A stretch of 8,831 bases of DNA from Chlamydiota bacterium. Lineage in GTDB: Bacteria; Chlamydiota; Chlamydiia; Chlamydiales; JAJFMK01. A program made the position numbers and the translations under genes. Below, one piece after another: positions 5,491 to 8,831 of this stretch. The stretch's first letter is position 1, and the number at the start of each line of letters is the position of its first letter. Location: NCBI GenBank assembly GCA_021772215.1, contig JAJFMK010000163.1, positions 1 through 8,831 on the forward strand, given 5' to 3'. Below the pieces are notes generated by a model. That model did no database searches and was not told the origin of the DNA. It worked only from the letters and a program-made list of their open reading frames with translations.

Positions 5491-6084
5491 ATGATTGACT
5501 CCTACTTTCGCAATTCCTACCAACGTTTTTTGGTGGATCCTCTCCTTAATGCCCCCCTTTTTCAACGCGTTTTGCCGAGCCTCATTACGCTAACCGGTGG
5601 GGTTTTTGGAATTCTCTGTCTGCTTCTTCTCTATTTTGGCTATAACTTACTCGCATTTGTCTCTCTTCTAATCTCGGGCTACTTCGATACTTTAGATGGA
5701 ACTGTGGCTAGGCTGCAGAAGCGCACAACACCGCAAGGGGCTGCGCTCGATATCTTTGTCGACCGCCTTGTGGAATTTTCGGTTCTTTTTGGTCTCTATT
5801 GTGTGGCTCCTGACGAAAGAGCAGTGATGACAATTTTTATGTTGGGAGGTGTCCTTCTCTGTATCACAAGTTTTTTAATTGTCGGGATCTTTTCAGAAAA
5901 CTCAACGAACAAGGGCTTTCACTACAGCCCCGGCATCATGGAGCGCGCAGAAGCGTTCGTTTTTTTTGCTCTGATGATCCTGCTTCCAGAGCTCTTTTTT
6001 CCTCTAAGTGTTCTCTTTTCTTGTTTGGTGACATTGACAGCAGTGATCAGATTGGTGGAGTTTAATATTAAAAAAAGGGCATAA
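5491..6084 (+). CDS. CDP-alcohol phosphatidyltransferase family protein (197 aa)
   Basis: Integral membrane enzyme that transfers a phosphatidyl group from a CDP-lipid to an alcohol. The full catalytic signature is present: D66-x2-D69-G70-x2-A73-R74-x8-G83-x3-D87-x3-D91, whose Asp residues bind the divalent metals. Hydrophobic helices lie near 28-50, 51-66, 92-108, 111-132 and 152-185. The segment GIMERAEAF (148-156) recalls the ERxE stretch of phosphatidylinositol-synthase-like members rather than a standard PgsA, so I do not call it a phosphatidylglycerophosphate synthase. The acceptor alcohol is not determined. No Shine-Dalgarno precedes the ATG, and a -10-like box ends 6 nt before it. It is followed by tpiA after 8 nt, so it probably heads the tpiA-secG operon. 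Its divergent neighbour is a PmtA-like methyltransferase. Confidence 0.87.
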   Translation: MIDSYFRNSYQRFLVDPLLNAPLFQRVLPSLITLTGGVFGILCLLLLYFGYNLLAFVSLLISGYFDTLDGTVARLQKRTTPQGAALDIFVDRLVEFSVLFGLYCVAPDERAVMTIFMLGGVLLCITSFLIVGIFSENSTNKGFHYSPGIMERAEAFVFFALMILLPELFFPLSVLFSCLVTLTAVIRLVEFNIKKRA

Positions 6085-6092
6085 TCAGCCAC

Positions 6093-6863
6093 ATGAGCAG
6101 AGATCATCCCATCATTGTCGGAAACTGGAAGATGAACAAAAGCCTTGAGGAGGCGAAGAGCTTCGTCGAGGGGTTAGTGCCAAAGCTTGAAGAGAGCGAT
6201 GTGGTGCTCTTAGCAGTGCCATTTACCTTGATCAAGCCCTCTGTCGACGCCTCTGCAGGCTCTGTCTTGAAAATCGGTGCACAGAATATGAATGACGCAT
6301 CAAAAGGCGCTTTCACGGGCGAGGTGGCCGCATTGATGCTTAAAGAGGTCGGGGCGAGCTTCGTTCTTTTGGGCCATTCGGAGCGGCGCAAATACTTTGG
6401 CGAGAGTAACGAGTTTATCCATAAAAAGCTGCTTCGCGCCTTTAAAGATAGAATCGATCCGATTCTCTGCATCGGTGAGACTCTCGATGAGCGTGAGAAG
6501 GGACACACCGAAGGGGTTTTAGATAGCCAGTTGGCTGAAGCTTTAGAGGGTGTGAAGAATCTTAGGAAGTTAAAAATTGCCTATGAACCTGTATGGGCAA
6601 TTGGAACCGGCGAGACAGCAACGCCCGATATCGCTCAAGAGGCGCATCACTTTATCCGTCAATGGCTTAATGGTAAGTATGGTGAAGAGGTGAGCTCTAA
6701 ATTGCTGCTCCTCTATGGAGGTTCTGTCACTGAAGAGACCTGTAAAACTCTTTTAGGTGAAGAGGACATCGATGGATTATTAATCGGTGGGGCGTCACTT
6801 TCTCTTGATTCTTTTGTGAAAATTGTTCATGATAGTCGGTACGCTAAAAGGGATGTATCATGA
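6093..6863 (+). CDS. tpiA: Triosephosphate isomerase (256 aa)
   Basis: Cytosolic glycolytic enzyme interconverting dihydroxyacetone phosphate and glyceraldehyde 3-phosphate. All catalytic residues are present: N11 and K13 in GNWKMN, H95 in GHSERR, E165 in AYEPVWAIGTG. Phosphate-binding YGGSV (208-212) and GLLIGGASL (228-236) are also intact, and length is normal. One oddity: the C-terminal hinge of the active-site lid (loop 6), usually Lys-Thr-Ala after IGTG, is Glu174-Thr-Ala. The gene begins 8 nt after the phosphatidyltransferase stop. The only purine-rich site (GGG at 6077-6079) is 13 nt from the ATG, so translation may depend on the upstream gene. It overlaps secG by ATGA. The GGASLS C-terminus fits chlamydial TpiA as I recall it. 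Confidence 0.97.
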   Translation: MSRDHPIIVGNWKMNKSLEEAKSFVEGLVPKLEESDVVLLAVPFTLIKPSVDASAGSVLKIGAQNMNDASKGAFTGEVAALMLKEVGASFVLLGHSERRKYFGESNEFIHKKLLRAFKDRIDPILCIGETLDEREKGHTEGVLDSQLAEALEGVKNLRKLKIAYEPVWAIGTGETATPDIAQEAHHFIRQWLNGKYGEEVSSKLLLLYGGSVTEETCKTLLGEEDIDGLLIGGASLSLDSFVKIVHDSRYAKRDVS

Positions 6864-7147
6864 CAACACTATACATTTTAACAATCTCACTATTCCTCCT
6901 CGTCAGCCTCATTCTCTGTGGTGTGATCCTCATGCAAGAGAGTAAAAGTGGCGGACTTGGCACCATGCTAGGTGGAGATCCAACCTCATCAGTCTTTGGA
7001 ACATCGACAGCTGATGTCTTGAAGAAGATCACTGGATGGCTCTCTTTTGCCTTCTTGAGTCTCTGTGTCCTTCTCTCTATTTGGACAGCTTCGATGGGTC
7101 GCCCTCAGGCTGAGATGCCTCTCTATGAGACTGAACAGGTAGACTAG
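6860..7147 (+). CDS. secG: Preprotein translocase subunit SecG (95 aa)
   Basis: Small inner-membrane subunit of the SecYEG channel that assists SecA-driven export. Two membrane helices (about 4-24 and 57-76) flank a cytoplasmic loop with the family motif LMQESKSGGLG (24-34) and VFGTST (45-50). The C-terminus is short and acidic. The start overlaps the tpiA stop as ATGA, with AAGGGA 6 nt upstream, so it belongs to the same operon; a tpiA-secG pairing is common in bacteria. The stop TAG lies in the palindrome CTAG (7144-7147), which also supplies the TAG stop of the convergent def gene. Confidence 0.93.
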   Translation: MTTLYILTISLFLLVSLILCGVILMQESKSGGLGTMLGGDPTSSVFGTSTADVLKKITGWLSFAFLSLCVLLSIWTASMGRPQAEMPLYETEQVD

Positions 7148-7671
7148 TTAAATTTCTTTTTGATTTCTCGGAGCTGCTGTTCAAGAGCTTTTCGCTCTTT
7201 TTTGTCCATTCGATCGACAAAAAGCACTCCGTTGATATGGTCATTTTCATGCATAATGACTCGCGCTTGAAGACCGGAGTAGCTCATCTTTTTCACTTTG
7301 CCGCTTAAATCTTGCGCCTCGACGGTGATTTTGAGAGGACGCTCCACGTTCCCATACACTTTCGGGATCGAGAGACAGCCCTCCTCGCGCAGCCAGCTTT
7401 CGTCGCTGGGTTCAGAGATAATAGGGTTGATAAAGACTAAAAAATCGCCTTCGACCCACTCGCCGTCGGGGCTTTGCCTCGGAGCCCTTGTTATAAAGAG
7501 ACGAAGCGAGCGACCCACCTGAGGGGCTGCCAGGCCGATGCCATTATGATCGTCCATCGTCTTCTCCATTGCATGGACAAGATCGATGATCTCCTGATCA
7601 ATCTTCTCGACCGGTTTTCCCTTCGTACGTAGAATAGGGTTGCCAAAGTAAGTTAAAGGTAGACTGCTCAT
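7144..7671 (-). CDS. def: Peptide deformylase (175 aa)
   Basis: Metalloenzyme that removes the N-formyl group from nascent proteins. The three signature motifs are intact: GIGLAAPQVG (44-53), EEGCLSIP (96-103, metal ligand C99) and HENDH (141-145, metal ligands H141 and H145, catalytic E142). The C-terminal helix is Lys/Glu-rich (KKERKALEQQLREIKKK). Length is typical. I chose the ATG at 7671 because LPLTYFGNPILR matches the usual family start. No Shine-Dalgarno is visible. A perfect TATAAT lies 7 nt upstream, suggesting a leaderless mRNA. It is convergent with secG (4-nt overlap) and divergent from the metal ATPase, whose proposed start is separated from it by a single base. Confidence 0.96.
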   Translation of the reverse strand: MSSLPLTYFGNPILRTKGKPVEKIDQEIIDLVHAMEKTMDDHNGIGLAAPQVGRSLRLFITRAPRQSPDGEWVEGDFLVFINPIISEPSDESWLREEGCLSIPKVYGNVERPLKITVEAQDLSGKVKKMSYSGLQARVIMHENDHINGVLFVDRMDKKERKALEQQLREIKKKFN

Positions 7672-7672
7672 A

Positions 7673-8831
7673 GTGACGATTATAAAGAAAGAGTGCCGAT
7701 TATGCCAGCTTCCTCTTAAAGGTGAGAAGAGCGATTTTTGCTGCCCCGGCTGCCGGGTGGTGCATGGGATCCTCTCTGCTAAGGGCGAGCTGACCCAAGG
7801 AAAAGAGCATCCACTTATTCAAGAGGCGTCTAAACGCGGCATCATCTCCAACCCTACTCTGCTAGAGAGCTTTAAAGAAAAGAGGAGTCAAGGAGATCGC
7901 TTTCGCTTTACTTTTGAGGTAACAGATCTCTTCTGCCCCTCTTGCCCCGAGCTAATTGAGTGGTCTTTGATGCAAGAGGAGGGGGTGGTTCAAGTTCATG
8001 TCGACTACATGACAGATCTAGTTTTTGTCGAATATCTGCCGGCCAAGCTGACACGAGTTGAGATTTTAGAGCGGGTCCAAAAGCTTGGATACAGTGTTAA
8101 AGAGCTCGGAGACATCGAAGGAGAGCGCTCTAAAAAGGGGCTCGTTCTTCGCCTCGCTATATCGGCCTTCTTCGCCCTCAATGTGATGATGTTCTCCTAT
8201 CCGGTTTTAATCTCTCTATTTGATCAGAGCCCCTATGGCAGCTACTTTGCTAACCTCTCTCTGCTTTTTTCACTGCCGCCTCTCACCTATGGCGCCTATC
8301 CGATCTATCGACGCGCTATTTTAAGCGCACTAAAAGGCTTTTTTGGGATGGAGTTTTTGGCGACGGTGGCAGTTTTTTGCGCGGCAGGGCTCTCTATCTG
8401 GAACCTTACTCACGGCTCCATAGAGGTCTACTTCGACGCTGCCACAGCTCTGGTAACGCTTCTTCTTTTTGGGAGGCTGCTGGAGCGGCGCTCTAAGCTT
8501 CACGCGAAAGAGCGGCTCCATCTTCTGCAAAAATCGCTACCTAGGCGCGCTCGAAGAGTTGACGGCCGGTTTGTTTCTCTTAAAGAGGTCGCAATAGGGG
8601 ATCAGTTGAAGGTATTACAAGGGGAAAGGGTCGTTCTCGATGGGGAGGTCATTACAGGTGAGGCTCTGTTAGATGAGTCACACCTGACAGGTGAGGCGAT
8701 GCCGCGCCACGTGGTAAAAGGAGAGCTTTTAAGTGCCGGCTCGATCCTTCTTCAGGGCTGGGCTACTTTCCGCGTTACGGCTAACGAGAGTGAATCCACC
8801 GTTCAAAATATTATCGGACATATGAGAGAAG
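7673..8831 (+). CDS. P1B-type heavy-metal ATPase, CcoI/FixI-like, N-terminal part (386 codons, cut by window end)
   Basis: No stop occurs from 7673 to the window edge. The N-terminus has a Cys-rich motif, C8xxC11 and C23-C24-PG-C27 (FCCPGC), typical of CcoI/FixI ATPases, followed by a heavy-metal-associated-like domain with CPSC (88-91). Membrane helices lie near 157-183, 191-212, 225-245 and 252-270, and LLFGRLLERRSK (264-275) leads into the actuator domain. That domain holds GDQLKVLQGERV (309-320) and the dephosphorylation motif DESHLTGE (334-341). The metal-binding CPC of the sixth helix, the DKTGT phosphorylation site and the nucleotide domain lie outside. CcoI exports copper needed to assemble cbb3 oxidase; that role is inferred. 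The frame opens at 7652. GTG 7673 is the only standard start before the first Cys pair, with a weak AAAGG upstream. Its promoter must lie within def. Confidence 0.9.
   Translation, partial: MTIIKKECRLCQLPLKGEKSDFCCPGCRVVHGILSAKGELTQGKEHPLIQEASKRGIISNPTLLESFKEKRSQGDRFRFTFEVTDLFCPSCPELIEWSLMQEEGVVQVHVDYMTDLVFVEYLPAKLTRVEILERVQKLGYSVKELGDIEGERSKKGLVLRLAISAFFALNVMMFSYPVLISLFDQSPYGSYFANLSLLFSLPPLTYGAYPIYRRAILSALKGFFGMEFLATVAVFCAAGLSIWNLTHGSIEVYFDAATALVTLLLFGRLLERRSKLHAKERLHLLQKSLPRRARRVDGRFVSLKEVAIGDQLKVLQGERVVLDGEVITGEALLDESHLTGEAMPRHVVKGELLSAGSILLQGWATFRVTANESESTVQNIIGHMRE
7679..7684 (-). promoter_or_regulatory. Candidate -10 box of def
   Basis: The minus strand reads TATAAT, ending 7 nt before the def ATG at 7671. 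The best -35 at 17 bp is poor (TGGCAT). The expected start of transcription is about 7672, i.e. next to the ATG. The box lies within codons 3-4 of the divergent ATPase gene. Confidence 0.5.

Noticed and set aside
5491..6084. pgsA (phosphatidylglycerophosphate synthase)
   Set aside because: The general CDP-alcohol transferase signature is present, but the ERAE segment is unlike standard PgsA, so the acceptor cannot be named.
2825..8530. Other open frames, for example 2825-3022 (-), 4905-5141 (+), 5922-6107 (-), 6104-6508 (-), 6300-6506 (-), 6844-7032 (-), 7298-7522 (+) and 8330-8530 (-)
   Set aside because: Each lies inside a well-supported gene on another frame, has no ribosome site or recognisable motif, and shows low-complexity Ser/Arg/Lys-rich composition typical of shadow frames.

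Overview
The window is a gene-dense stretch of bacterial chromosome. It is most consistent with a chlamydia-related bacterium (Chlamydiota, environmental lineages such as the Parachlamydiales). This assignment is an inference. It rests on the style of TpiA (C-terminal GLLIGGASLS) and SecG (QESKS-GGLG), on the peptide deformylase, and on a cluster of lineage-type hypothetical paralogs with a short hydrophobic N-terminal hairpin. No rRNA or tRNA gene, CRISPR array, transposase or phage gene was seen.

Layout. Positions 1-211 hold at most a 51-codon reading frame on the minus strand. Positions 212-341 are a very AT-rich control region with five TATAAT hexamers, two direct repeats and a 24-bp inverted repeat. 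Positions 342-920 encode a small exported protein of unknown function. Positions 917-2662 (minus strand) hold three tandem paralogs of an unrecognised family. Two of them are translationally coupled, and two carry an identical upstream promoter-like element at an identical distance from the start codon. Positions 2735-4812 are a two-gene operon: a mercuric-reductase-like flavoprotein disulfide oxidoreductase and a TVP38/TMEM64 membrane protein, a pair that occurs as a fused protein in other bacteria. Positions 4793-5413 (minus) encode a PmtA-like phospholipid N-methyltransferase. It diverges from a CDP-alcohol phosphatidyltransferase (5491-6084), which leads an operon with tpiA and secG (to 7147). 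Positions 7144-7671 (minus) encode peptide deformylase. From 7673 to the window end runs the N-terminal part of a CcoI/FixI-like P1B-type metal ATPase, cut off by the window edge.

How it works together. The right part mixes housekeeping functions: glycolysis (tpiA), protein export (secG), N-formyl removal (def), membrane lipid head-group chemistry (methyltransferase plus CDP-alcohol transferase) and metal delivery (ATPase, probably copper for an oxidase). The left part is accessory: an exported protein and a mosaic paralog family that could be secreted or host-membrane proteins.

Regulation. All three convergent gene pairs overlap at their 3' ends, so intrinsic terminators have no room between them. 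Several genes (342, def, 5491) lack a Shine-Dalgarno sequence and have a TATAAT-like box 6-9 nt before the start codon, so their mRNAs may be leaderless. The paralogs, the oxidoreductase and the methyltransferase have strong GGAGG/AGGAG sites.
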